A DNA stretch of 47,483 nucleotides from Candidatus Woesebacteria bacterium GW2011_GWB1_33_22 (GTDB lineage Bacteria; Patescibacteriota; Microgenomatia; UBA8517): contig LBOW01000003.1 of NCBI GenBank assembly GCA_000989765.1, positions 1 through 47,483 of the forward strand. Direction: 5' to 3'. Under the pieces are notes generated by a model. That model saw nothing but the letters and a program-made list of their open reading frames with translations, had not been told where the DNA came from and did no database searches. Positions 30,879-38,677 of this stretch are shown piece after piece. Position numbers and translations under genes: made by a program. Each line of letters starts with the position of its first letter. The first letter of the stretch is position 1.

Positions 30879-31968
30879 TAAACTTCTTTATTTCTTTTAT
30901 AAATCTTTCTTTACTAAATTTCTTGGTGTGATTTATTATTTCTTCCCTATTCCATTTTGTTTTCTCTATTTTTTCTATTGCTTCTTGTAAAGATTTTTCA
31001 GAAATCTCATTAACTAAAATTCCAGTTTTGCCATTAATTACAGACTCTCTAAATCCACCACCATTAAAGGCAATTACTGGAGTCCCTGCAGCTTGCGCTT
31101 CAACTACGGTCATACCAAAGTCTTCATCACGAGCAAAAGCGAGAAAAGCTCTAGCTTCTGCCATTAATTTATACTTTTCAGGGTCTGTAACTAAACCTAA
31201 GTATTCAATATTATTTTGATTGGTTTTTTGAAGACTGTCCTGTATATTTGATAACCCATGACTTTCGCCTACAATTTTTAAATTTATCTTTAGTTTTTGA
31301 GCAATATTTACTGCATATTCAATTCCTTTTGCACCTACAAGTCTTGAAACAATCAAATAGAAATCTTTCTTTTGAATCCCTTTTACTGTTTTTTTGATTT
31401 CTTCAGTTTCTATTGGAGGATAAATAACAACAGCTTCTTTTCTGTAATATTTCCAAATCCTATCACTAACGTTTTTAGAGTTTGCAATCCAAAAGTTTAT
31501 TTTTTGAGCGGTATTAAAATCATAAATCCTCATGAAATGCCCAACAATTGCAGCATATATTTTGACAGGCCAGTATTTGGTGAACCCTACTGAAGTTTCA
31601 TATCCATAAAGCCATCTTGGAGGTGTGTGGCAATAAGCAATCACTTTAGTATTTTTACCTACCTTAAAACCTCTGGTTATATACCAGCTACAAGAAGTAA
31701 TAACTAAATCATATTTTGTTAAATCCATTCTCCCCCAAATAATAGGAATCAAAAATCTTAAAGGGCTATACAGTTTCCATATTTTAAGTATTGGGGATAA
31801 CGAACTTTCTACAATTTCTTTACCTTTGAACTCTTTATCAGCAGTAGAGTTTTTTACCCTAAAGGCAGTATAAATGGGAGCTTCAGGAAACAAACTGGAC
31901 AATGTTTTTAAAACTCTCTCAGCTCCTCCATATTCTTTTATATAATCATGTACTAATGCTATCTTCAT
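30859..31968 (-). CDS. Glycosyltransferase family 4
   Basis: 369 residues of GT-B type: N-terminal MKIALVHDYIKEYGGAERV with GGAER, and C-terminal EARAFLAFARDEDFGMTVVEAQAAG with the E-x7-E sugar-nucleotide motif, followed by GTPVIAFNGGGFRESV. It transfers a sugar to a lipid, polysaccharide or glycan in surface polymer synthesis. Its substrate is unknown; a UDP-sugar dehydrogenase is at 40554-41417. It follows the exonuclease gene with a one-base gap. Confidence 0.93.
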   Translation of the reverse strand: MKIALVHDYIKEYGGAERVLKTLSSLFPEAPIYTAFRVKNSTADKEFKGKEIVESSLSPILKIWKLYSPLRFLIPIIWGRMDLTKYDLVITSCSWYITRGFKVGKNTKVIAYCHTPPRWLYGYETSVGFTKYWPVKIYAAIVGHFMRIYDFNTAQKINFWIANSKNVSDRIWKYYRKEAVVIYPPIETEEIKKTVKGIQKKDFYLIVSRLVGAKGIEYAVNIAQKLKINLKIVGESHGLSNIQDSLQKTNQNNIEYLGLVTDPEKYKLMAEARAFLAFARDEDFGMTVVEAQAAGTPVIAFNGGGFRESVINGKTGILVNEISEKSLQEAIEKIEKTKWNREEIINHTKKFSKERFIKEIKKFIIEVSR

Positions 31969-31969
31969 A

Positions 31970-32920
31970 TCAAAAAAGTGATCCTTGTTTTTCGTCTTCT
32001 ATTTTTTTAGCCAATGCTTTTATTCTAGCAGTTAAGGTTTTAAAACCATATTTTTCAAAAAGTTTTAAAACTTTTTCTGAAACCAAATTCCAATTGTTAG
32101 AATTTTCTATATTAAATTTAACTGGGACATTCCTAACAATCGTTGCAAGTTTGTATGATAAATTCGCCGATTCTTTGCCTTCAATTAATTTAGATCTTAA
32201 CTTCTCTGAAATCTCACTTATATGTTCATATATATTACTTAGAGTCTTATATTTGGCTAAAAGACCAATAGCAGTTTTTGGACCAATTCCAGCAATTCCA
32301 AAATAGTTATCAGATGGATCTCCCACCAAGCCTTTATAATCAGCTATCTGATTTGGAGCTACCCCCATTCTTTCAACAGTCTCTTTTTCTGTAAAAATTT
32401 TGCCATTTGCGAGTCCTCCAATTGGCATAAAAAGTTTAATATTTTTCTCATCATCAACAAGTTGTAATATATCTCTATCCCCTGTAACTACAACTACCTC
32501 GTCTATGGCTGATGGTCTACGGTCTACGGTTTTATTCTTGCTGTAGTCTGTAGACTGTAAGCTATCAGCAATAGTACCAATAACATCATCTGCTTCGAAT
32601 CCAGACTTTGAATAGTTTTGAATTCGCGCGGCGCGTAAAAAGTCCTTTGCTTTAAAAAACTGTGGTATCAAATCAGATGAAGTTTCTGGCCTTTGGGATT
32701 GGTAAGTAAGTAGAAGTTTGCTCCTGAAGGTCGGCTCTTTCTCATCAAAACAAAAAATAATGTGAGTCGGTTTAAGGTTTTCAACAACATTTAAAAGCAT
32801 TGAAACAAGGCCGTAGACAGCATTTATTGGTTCGCCTTTCTTGGTAGTTAAGGGAGGCAATGCATGAAAAGCCCTGTGCATCAGTGCATTCCCATCAAAA
32901 ATAACCAGTTTGCTTTGCAT
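31970..32920 (-). CDS. Stand-alone 5'-3' exonuclease (PolA N-terminal type)
   Basis: 316 residues equal to the 5' nuclease domain of DNA polymerase I, without polymerase. Metal-binding acidic residues: D9 (IFDGNALMHR), FCFDE (57-60), FEADD (108-112), TGDRD (146-150) and GLVGDPSDNYFGIAGIGPKTA, the helix-hairpin-helix region. It removes RNA primers or flaps. Residues 119-141 (DSLQSTDYSKNKTVDRRPSAIDE) between the third and fourth acidic clusters are repeat-encoded and longer than usual. Whether polymerase I is encoded elsewhere is not known. Confidence 0.92.
   Translation of the reverse strand: MQSKLVIFDGNALMHRAFHALPPLTTKKGEPINAVYGLVSMLLNVVENLKPTHIIFCFDEKEPTFRSKLLLTYQSQRPETSSDLIPQFFKAKDFLRAARIQNYSKSGFEADDVIGTIADSLQSTDYSKNKTVDRRPSAIDEVVVVTGDRDILQLVDDEKNIKLFMPIGGLANGKIFTEKETVERMGVAPNQIADYKGLVGDPSDNYFGIAGIGPKTAIGLLAKYKTLSNIYEHISEISEKLRSKLIEGKESANLSYKLATIVRNVPVKFNIENSNNWNLVSEKVLKLFEKYGFKTLTARIKALAKKIEDEKQGSLF
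32501..32569. repeat. GTCTACGGTCTACGG / TGTAGTCTGTAGACTGTAAG tandem repeats in exonuclease
   Basis: Two neighbouring stretches, 32501-32529 and 32541-32569, built on a GTCTAC/GTAGAC 10- to 11-base unit. Related to 44980-45007. In frame within the exonuclease. Confidence 0.7.
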
Positions 32921-32944
32921 GAAGATATTTTACCTTAAATTTAA

Positions 32945-33124
32945 TTAAGAAACCTGCTGGGATGGATGTTTTCCAAGTTTTAACTGCTCAAGCGTGTATT
33001 TCGCAATCTTTGCGAATCTCTTTTTTTCCTCCTCAAAATTTTCTATTCTTTTCCACTCCCCCGCCTTAAATTCCTTCAAAAATTGTTTTTCTTCTTCATC
33101 TAGTTTAAAAAATTTAATTTTCAT
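32945..33124 (-). CDS. Small charged protein resembling the N-terminus of CopG-type antitoxins
   Basis: 59 residues, MKIKFFKLDEEEKQFLKEF then KAGEWKRIENFEEEKKRFAK and a short tail ending SQQVS. The pattern (KLD.EE...L..FE.GEW....N.EE.K......A...L) resembles the leading part of BrnA/CopG antitoxins, which continue with a ribbon-helix-helix that is missing here. It could be a truncated antitoxin, or a separate short family. No toxin gene is beside it. Confidence 0.5.
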   Translation of the reverse strand: MKIKFFKLDEEEKQFLKEFKAGEWKRIENFEEEKKRFAKIAKYTLEQLKLGKHPSQQVS

Positions 33125-33138
33125 AAAGTATATTTTAA

Positions 33139-33411
33139 TTATTTATCTAAACGGAATTTTTCTTGCATGTCAGCCCACTTACTAATAGCTTTATATCCAT
33201 CTGGTTCTAATAACATTGTTGTGTCATTAGCTAAATCAAGCAATTCATTCTCTGGTTTTTTATATCTTTTTACCAAATTTTTTAAAACACCTCTGAATCG
33301 ACGTTGAAAATTGTCCATCTCCATTTGTTCGGTTGAAGTCATAAACAAATCTGCACTCGCCCCCGAAGCTCTTGCTATATTTACACCCTTACCCATTTCA
33401 TCATTTGTCAT
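33139..33411 (-). CDS. Hypothetical protein
   Basis: 90 residues, mixed charge, predicted helical (NFQRRFRGVLKNLVKRYKKPENELLDLAND). No cysteine or membrane segment. It begins 39 bp from the divergent VTT-family gene. No family recognised. Confidence 0.6.
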   Translation of the reverse strand: MTNDEMGKGVNIARASGASADLFMTSTEQMEMDNFQRRFRGVLKNLVKRYKKPENELLDLANDTTMLLEPDGYKAISKWADMQEKFRLDK

Positions 33412-33450
33412 GGCCGTATTTTACGCTATAAATTAAGTTATAATCAAATT

Positions 33451-33993
33451 ATGGATAAGATAAAAAGGTGGTTTGCTGGAAATAAAGATAAAATAATTAA
33501 GTATTTTTTTATATTGGCCTCAATAGCAATAAGTGGAACTATTATTTATTTTAGAAATGAACTCGCACGATTATCAGAGTTCGGATATTTGGGAATATTT
33601 TTAATAAATCTTGTGGGAAGTGCAACCATAATTATCCCTACCCCATCTTTGGTTGCAACATTTGTTGGTGGATCAATTTATAACCCACTATTAGTTGGTA
33701 TCTTTTCTGGAGTTGGGGCTTCAATTGGTGAAATAACAGGATACTTGGCAGGTTACGGTGGATCTGTGGCCATCAAAGAAAACAAACATTACAAAAGAAT
33801 TGAAAAATGGATGAACATAAACGGATTTGTAACTATCTTAGTTTTAGCTTTAGTTCCCAACCCTATTTTTGACCTATCTGGTATTTTTGCAGGTGTTACA
33901 CACTACTCATTAAAAAAGTTCTTTGCAGCGGTTTTGATTGGAAAAACAATTAGATTTATTGGTTTAGCTTTTTTGGGGAGTAACTTCCTTTAA
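33451..33993 (+). CDS. VTT/DedA-like membrane protein
   Basis: 180 residues with about five hydrophobic helices. The conserved VTT regions are visible: IIIPTPSLVATFVGGSIYNP (about 55-75), SGVGASIGEITGYLAGYG (about 85-102), and NPIFDLSGIFAGVT (about 135-149). The usual Arg of F.SRF.P is replaced by ALVPN, so it belongs to a divergent branch. A lipid-scrambling or membrane-homeostasis role is inferred from the family. Converges with ftsH, overlapping by 30 bases. Confidence 0.85.
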   Translation: MDKIKRWFAGNKDKIIKYFFILASIAISGTIIYFRNELARLSEFGYLGIFLINLVGSATIIIPTPSLVATFVGGSIYNPLLVGIFSGVGASIGEITGYLAGYGGSVAIKENKHYKRIEKWMNINGFVTILVLALVPNPIFDLSGIFAGVTHYSLKKFFAAVLIGKTIRFIGLAFLGSNFL

Positions 33994-35880
33994 AATTCCC
34001 ACACCTTCTCCGTTTTGTTTCTTGCCTACAATTCTTTCAAACTGATCTTTGTCAACAGTTTCTTTTTCTAAAAGCTCTTTAGCAACCAAATCCAACTTAG
34101 ACTTATATTTTTTTATTAATTTTTCTGCTTCTAACAAACCATGTTCCATTATTTTTCTAACTTCATTATCAATTTTTTCTTGCATTGCAGGGCTAACTGC
34201 ATTTTCTTGATACCAATCTGTTTGTCCAAACTCTCCAGATGAAGTGTCGGGGCCATAATTAACAGGTCCCAAAGAACTCATACCCCACTCGATAACCATG
34301 GCACGGGCTATTCTTGTTGCATTTGCTATATCGTTAGAAGCACCTGATGTCATTTCATTGAAAACAAACTCTTCTGCTGCTCTTCCTCCAAGCATAGCTG
34401 TAATTTGATCAAGGAGCCTAGTTTTAGTATCGTGAGTTCTATCTGCTGCTGGTGGAATTAAAGTGTGCCCCAAACTCATACCCCGGGCAACAATTGAAAT
34501 TCTATGCACGGGATCCATGCCTTTTGTAAAGTGAGTTACAATTGCATGCCCCGCTTCATGATAGGCTGTAATTTTTTTGTCTTCTGCACTCTGTAATCTT
34601 TTCTTGGCAGGACCTAATTTTACTTTTGTGGCTGACTCTTCAATGTCTGTCATATCAATTTCAGGTTTATTAAGTCTGGCTGCTCCAATTGCAGCTTCAT
34701 TTAACATATTCTCAAGATCAGCTCCAGAAAATCCTACAGTTCTGTCTGCAATCCTGGCCCAATTAATGTCTTTACCAAAGGTTTTTCCCTTTGAATGAAT
34801 TGCCAAAATTGCCTGTCTTCCCTCTTTGTCAGGCATATCTAAAGTTACCCTTCTATCAAATCTGCCAGGCCTTAAAAGTGCGGGGTCTAACAAATCTCCT
34901 CTATTGGTGGCTGCCAAGACTATAACTGATTCATTTGGAGTAAAGCCATCCATCTCAACTAAAATTTGATTTAAAGTTTGTTCTCTTTCATCATGACCTC
35001 CAACAAGACCCGATCTTCCCCTTTGCCTTCCAATTGCGTCAATCTCATCAATAAATATAATAGACGGGGCTTGCGCTTTAGCTTGTGCAAATAAATCTCG
35101 AACTCTAGAAGCTCCAATTCCAACTAGCATCTCCATAAATTCAGAACCTGCCATGGAAAAAAATGGAACATTTGCTTCCCCAGCCACGGCTTTGGCAAGC
35201 ATTGTTTTTCCTACTCCTGATGGACCGAACAAAAGCACACCCTTGGGTGTTCTTGCCCCAATTTTTTTATATTTTTCAGGATTTTTCAAAAAATCAACAA
35301 CTTCAACCAATTCTTTTTTAGCTTCATCAACTCCTGCAACATCAGCAAAAGTTGTGTCTTGTTTTCCTTTAGCAAAAATTTTAGCTTTACTTTTACCAAA
35401 TGAGAAAATGTCTTGCGCTCCTCTAGTCTGAGATTTCATCATGTAAAAGAAAAGTCCACCTAAAAGTATAATTGGTAAAACTATACTAACCACCTCTGCC
35501 ATTGCTTTAGCTAGTGTCTGATCAACTACAGTAAATTGTAATTTATTAGGATCAATGTCAGAGGCAACTAATAAATCTGTAAAACTCTGACCTTCTTCTT
35601 TACTGGCTAATTTCGTGGTTTTGTCTTTATAAGTTAATATCAAATTATTCTTTTCAATAGACACCTTTTCTATTTTTTCATTCTTTAAATCATTTAAGGC
35701 GCTTGATAAATCTACTTTTAAATCAGTTGATCCAATACCTAGTAATGAAAAAATTGAAGGAAGAAAGAAAAGAACGAGTAAAATACTAAAAATAACTGTC
35801 CAGATATTTATTTTCATCTTAACAGTTACTTGTTTTTTTGTAGATTTTTTGGGGTCCTTCTTCTCTTCTTTAGGTTTCAT
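33964..35880 (-). CDS. ftsH: ATP-dependent zinc metalloprotease FtsH
   Basis: 638 residues. Two membrane helices (about 26-47 and 129-148) flank an outer domain; AAA domain with Walker A GPSGVGKT (219-226), Walker B FIDEID (276-281), second region of homology RPGRFDRRV; then the protease site HEAGH (441-445) and the third zinc ligand Asp in the helical region near 515. It degrades membrane and short-lived cytoplasmic proteins. Standard length and domain order, with a Lys-rich N-terminal extension of 25 residues. Confidence 0.97.
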   Translation of the reverse strand: MKPKEEKKDPKKSTKKQVTVKMKINIWTVIFSILLVLFFLPSIFSLLGIGSTDLKVDLSSALNDLKNEKIEKVSIEKNNLILTYKDKTTKLASKEEGQSFTDLLVASDIDPNKLQFTVVDQTLAKAMAEVVSIVLPIILLGGLFFYMMKSQTRGAQDIFSFGKSKAKIFAKGKQDTTFADVAGVDEAKKELVEVVDFLKNPEKYKKIGARTPKGVLLFGPSGVGKTMLAKAVAGEANVPFFSMAGSEFMEMLVGIGASRVRDLFAQAKAQAPSIIFIDEIDAIGRQRGRSGLVGGHDEREQTLNQILVEMDGFTPNESVIVLAATNRGDLLDPALLRPGRFDRRVTLDMPDKEGRQAILAIHSKGKTFGKDINWARIADRTVGFSGADLENMLNEAAIGAARLNKPEIDMTDIEESATKVKLGPAKKRLQSAEDKKITAYHEAGHAIVTHFTKGMDPVHRISIVARGMSLGHTLIPPAADRTHDTKTRLLDQITAMLGGRAAEEFVFNEMTSGASNDIANATRIARAMVIEWGMSSLGPVNYGPDTSSGEFGQTDWYQENAVSPAMQEKIDNEVRKIMEHGLLEAEKLIKKYKSKLDLVAKELLEKETVDKDQFERIVGKKQNGEGVGILKEVTPQKS

Positions 35881-35891
35881 GCTTGAAGATT

Positions 35892-36242
35892 TTACCTTAC
35901 TTTACAGCCATTTACCACTCTCTTTGAAAGTTTAAATAAAATCGGTTTAGTTTCTTCATCGTCTTTAGGCACACACATTATCATCATTACTTCGCTAAGT
36001 TCTTTATCCTGTCCTATTGTTTTAGGTTTAAGATTTACAACAAATGGAAATTGTTTACCAACAAGATCTTCGGGTTTGTAGAATTTCATAATCCCTGAAA
36101 ATGCTTGTTTAATACCAATTTCGGGTCCTAAATCAACTTTCATTCTAATTACCCAATGGCTCCATTCAGGTACAACTGCCTCAATAACAGTTCCAATTCT
36201 TATATCAACTGCTTCAAACTGATCAAATGTTATTTCATCCAT
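35892..36242 (-). CDS. tRNA-binding domain protein (CsaA/EMAP-like)
   Basis: 116 residues from the ATG at 36242, just past the trpS stop (a frame open to 36257 overlaps trpS). One OB fold with FEAVDIRIGTVIEAVVPEWS and IGIKQAFSGIMKFYKPEDLVGK, typical of the C-terminal MetRS domain, CsaA and YtpR. It probably binds tRNA, either free or with an aminoacyl-tRNA synthetase. It follows trpS directly. Confidence 0.88.
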   Translation of the reverse strand: MDEITFDQFEAVDIRIGTVIEAVVPEWSHWVIRMKVDLGPEIGIKQAFSGIMKFYKPEDLVGKQFPFVVNLKPKTIGQDKELSEVMMIMCVPKDDEETKPILFKLSKRVVNGCKVR

Positions 36243-36243
36243 T

Positions 36244-37239
36244 TTAGAAATAATCAATCTTCATAACTTTTCTTACTTTTTTCATTGTTTCTTCAGCCAA
36301 TAACTTCGTTTTCTTGGTTCCCTCAATTAATATTTGATCTAGTCTCTCTGTATCCTTTGATAAATCCTCTCTTCTTTCTCTTATAGGCATTAAAAAATTG
36401 TTTAGTGCGGTAAACAGTTTCTCTTTGACTTCTACATCCCCCACTGTTCCCTTTTTATACCTCTCTTTTAAATCATTAACTTCATTTTTGTCAGAGTTAA
36501 AAGCATCGTGATAAACAAAAACAGGGTTGCCAATAACTTCGCCAGGATCAGTTGGGTGAATTCTTTTGGGATCGGTATACATACTCATGACTTTTTTCTT
36601 TAAATCATTCTCAGTATCGCTAAGATAAATTGCATTTCCCAAGCTTTTTCCCATTTTTGAGTTTCCATCAATTCCAGGAAGTCTTTTAATATCTCCAATT
36701 AAAGCTTCTGGTTCAACAAAAACCTCCCCATACAAGGAGTTAAATTTCCTGACAATTTCCCTTGTTTGTTCAATCATTGGCAATTGATCCTCACCCACAG
36801 GAACAAGGTTTGCATTAAGAAAGGTTATGTCTGCAGCCTGAGAAACTGGGTACATTGCAAAACCAGCAGGAAGTGATTTTTCAAATCCCTTTTGCTTTAT
36901 CTCTTCCTTAACTGTTGGGTTTCGTAAAACTCTATCTAGTGTTACAAGGTTAAGATAAAAAACAGTAAGTTCTGCAATTTCAGGAATTAATGACTGAATA
37001 AATATTGTGGTTTTATTAGGATCAATTCCTACAGATAAATAATCTAAAACTAGTTCTCTTACATTATTTCTTACCTTTTCAGGGTTATCAAAATTATCAG
37101 TTAGAGCTTGAACATCAGCAATCATGACAAATTGGTCATATTCATCTTGAAGATTAACTCTATTTTGTAAACTTCCTACAAAATGACCCAAATGCATTCT
37201 GCCCGTTGGCCTATCCCCTGTTAAAATTCTTTTCTTCAT
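36244..37239 (-). CDS. trpS: Tryptophanyl-tRNA synthetase
   Basis: 331 residues. Class I synthetase with HIGH-like site PTGRMHLGHFVG (11-22) and KMSKS-like KMGKS (195-199), followed by GNAIYLSDT. Standard small bacterial length. Charges tRNA-Trp. It is immediately followed by the tRNA-binding OB protein. Confidence 0.95.
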   Translation of the reverse strand: MKKRILTGDRPTGRMHLGHFVGSLQNRVNLQDEYDQFVMIADVQALTDNFDNPEKVRNNVRELVLDYLSVGIDPNKTTIFIQSLIPEIAELTVFYLNLVTLDRVLRNPTVKEEIKQKGFEKSLPAGFAMYPVSQAADITFLNANLVPVGEDQLPMIEQTREIVRKFNSLYGEVFVEPEALIGDIKRLPGIDGNSKMGKSLGNAIYLSDTENDLKKKVMSMYTDPKRIHPTDPGEVIGNPVFVYHDAFNSDKNEVNDLKERYKKGTVGDVEVKEKLFTALNNFLMPIRERREDLSKDTERLDQILIEGTKKTKLLAEETMKKVRKVMKIDYF

Positions 37240-37281
37240 TACTATATTCTACATTCAGATCATGAGGAGAGCAATCCTGTC

Positions 37282-37616
37282 TTACCTTTTCTTAAATAGA
37301 TTGGGGTAATCATTTCTTAAAAGTTGCAACTGCTTTTGAACAAACGATCCCTCATCCTCTAAAATTTCTGTCATAATAGGCATCCTGTCCATTTTTTCTA
37401 TCAACCTAGACAAACTATCTAAATCCATTTGAATAAACAATTCGGGAATACCAGGATATTTTTCTGAAAATTGTTCTAGTTGCCTAGTTGTACCTTTCAA
37501 TTTTTTTAAACTACAAAGAGTCTCCAAAATTCCAGCTTGATTAAAAAGATCAAAATATTTCCAAGGGTACCTGGGGGATAAGTTTCGTAAACTGTTTTTG
37601 ATTCAATCTTAGACAT
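37282..37616 (-). pseudogene. Hypothetical protein with apparent frameshift
   Basis: Two frames join well: an ATG at 37616 opens MSKIESKTVYETYPP, and the other frame continues RYPWKYFDLFNQAGILETL down to 37282 (ending NDYPNLFKKR). The switch needs one extra base at the C5 run (G5 on the plus strand, 37573-37577). Joined, the protein is about 110 residues, helical with leucine heptads. It starts 15 bases from tRNA-Met. Either an assembly or true indel, or a -1 slip on the homopolymer. The family is unknown. Without the shift, the second part could only start at a TTG (37527). Confidence 0.55.
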
Positions 37617-37630
37617 ATAAGTTTTTAAAG

Positions 37631-37702
37631 TGCCAGCGACAGGATTCGGACCTGTGACCTTAGTCTTATGAAAACTCCGCTCTACCACTGAGCTACGCTG
37701 GC
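37631..37702 (-). tRNA. tRNA-Met(CAU), elongator type
   Basis: Acceptor GCCAGCG pairs with CGCTGGC, discriminator A; D arm GCTCAGTGGTAGAGC; anticodon loop TTCATAA with CAT; T arm ACAGG-TCCGAAT-CCTGT. A G27-A43 mismatch is seen in the anticodon stem. The body resembles elongator tRNA-Met rather than initiator. No CCA encoded. An Ile2 role (C34 modified to lysidine) is less likely because tRNA-Ile(UAU) is at 40467. Confidence 0.92.
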
Positions 37703-37719
37703 ATAGACTGTATTTTATA

Positions 37720-38400
37720 TTAATCAGCCTGCAATCTCAAACCTTCAATAAAACCATATATTTTCCTTAAAAAATCTTTACTTTTTAAGACTTTTACTCT
37801 TAAAACACCAAAGTATTCGTTCGGGTGTTCATATACTTTTTGCCATTTTACATTCTGGTAAAATGGTTTTCTAAAATTTGAAATTGGTATCTCTACTTCT
37901 TTTGACCAATAATTCTGAACTTCATTAATTCTATCTGCATGTGAAATATTTAATGTAACACGCACAGAAAAATCATTGACTCCATACCTAAAACATTTAT
38001 CCAACCACTTCAAAAATAATTTGATCATTTTAGGATCAGAATTGGCAAAACCGACCTGACTATCTTTTTTAAACCCTTCTCCCCAATATAACGCTACCCC
38101 AACTAAAAACAATTCTCTCTTAGATAAACTACCAACATCTTTAATTCCTTCTTTTTTAAGTCTATCTATTTTCTGATTTGTTAATTTTTTTATCTTATTT
38201 ATATATTTAAGCCTGTTTCCATAGTATGGATTTCTTGCATTTTCAGCTAATTTATCAAATTGATCTTTTGTTAAAACAACATCTCTTACCCAAGTGCTTA
38301 CGGAACTTACTGAAACATTAATTTTCTTGGCTATAAACTTTATACTTAATCCTTGTTTTCTTAGTTTAATAGCCTCAATTTTTTCTAATGATCTAGCCAT
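37720..38400 (-). CDS. HTH protein with LAGLIDADG-like endonuclease domain
   Basis: 226 residues. Residues 1-40 form a helix-turn-helix (EAIKLRKQGLSIKFIAKKINVSVSSVSTWVRD). After a basic helix comes LVGVALYWGEGFKKDSQVGFANSDPKMIKLFLKWL (about 95-130), the LAGLIDADG-like pattern LYW.EG.K....F.NSDP.M...FL.WL that occurs in HTH/homing endonuclease-like proteins in archaea and Patescibacteria. It faces away from the intron-containing tRNA with 84 bp between. It may be a relic of a mobile element or a regulator. Confidence 0.75.
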   Translation of the reverse strand: MARSLEKIEAIKLRKQGLSIKFIAKKINVSVSSVSTWVRDVVLTKDQFDKLAENARNPYYGNRLKYINKIKKLTNQKIDRLKKEGIKDVGSLSKRELFLVGVALYWGEGFKKDSQVGFANSDPKMIKLFLKWLDKCFRYGVNDFSVRVTLNISHADRINEVQNYWSKEVEIPISNFRKPFYQNVKWQKVYEHPNEYFGVLRVKVLKSKDFLRKIYGFIEGLRLQAD

Positions 38401-38438
38401 GTATAAGTATTATTATACTATATATCTGGGTATTTTTG

Positions 38439-38467
38439 TTGTTAAATAAATTAAATTAAGTTATAAT
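38439..38467 (+). promoter_or_regulatory. Promoter of the intron-containing tRNA
   Basis: TTGTTA (38439-38444), 17-bp spacer, TATAAT (38462-38467), 17 bases ahead of the tRNA 5' end (38485). Confidence 0.65.
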
Positions 38468-38608
38468 ATGTTTTGTTCGTTACATGCGGGGTAGTGTACA
38501 GTGCACGTGAGGCTTGATGAAAATTGGGCCACTTTAATAGCAATATTAAAAGTGAAACTTGGCTATATCGGGGAACGCCTTATTAAATTGAGGTCAATCC
38601 CGAGGGAA

Positions 38609-38628
38609 CCCTGAGAAAGGTCGAAGGG
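38609..38628 (+). repeat. CCCTGAGAAAGGTCGAAGGG element in intron P6
   Basis: A variant of the dispersed 20-bp element (consensus TCCTGAGCGAAGTCGAAGGA). Its CCCT/AGGG ends form the P6a stem of the group I intron. Confidence 0.65.
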
Positions 38629-38652
38629 ACTCCGTAGAGACTACACGCCAAG

Positions 38653-38677
38653 CATCCTGAGCAATGTCGAATGGATG
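38653..38677 (+). repeat. CATCCTGAGCAATGTCGAAT..GGATG element in intron P8
   Basis: Second variant in the same intron, at P8, with CATCC/GGATG as closing stem. Confidence 0.55.

Noticed and set aside
37506-37688. 60-codon ORF starting inside tRNA-Met
   Set aside because: Its first 24 codons are tRNA sequence. The part after MSKIESK is better explained as the first piece of the frameshifted gene.
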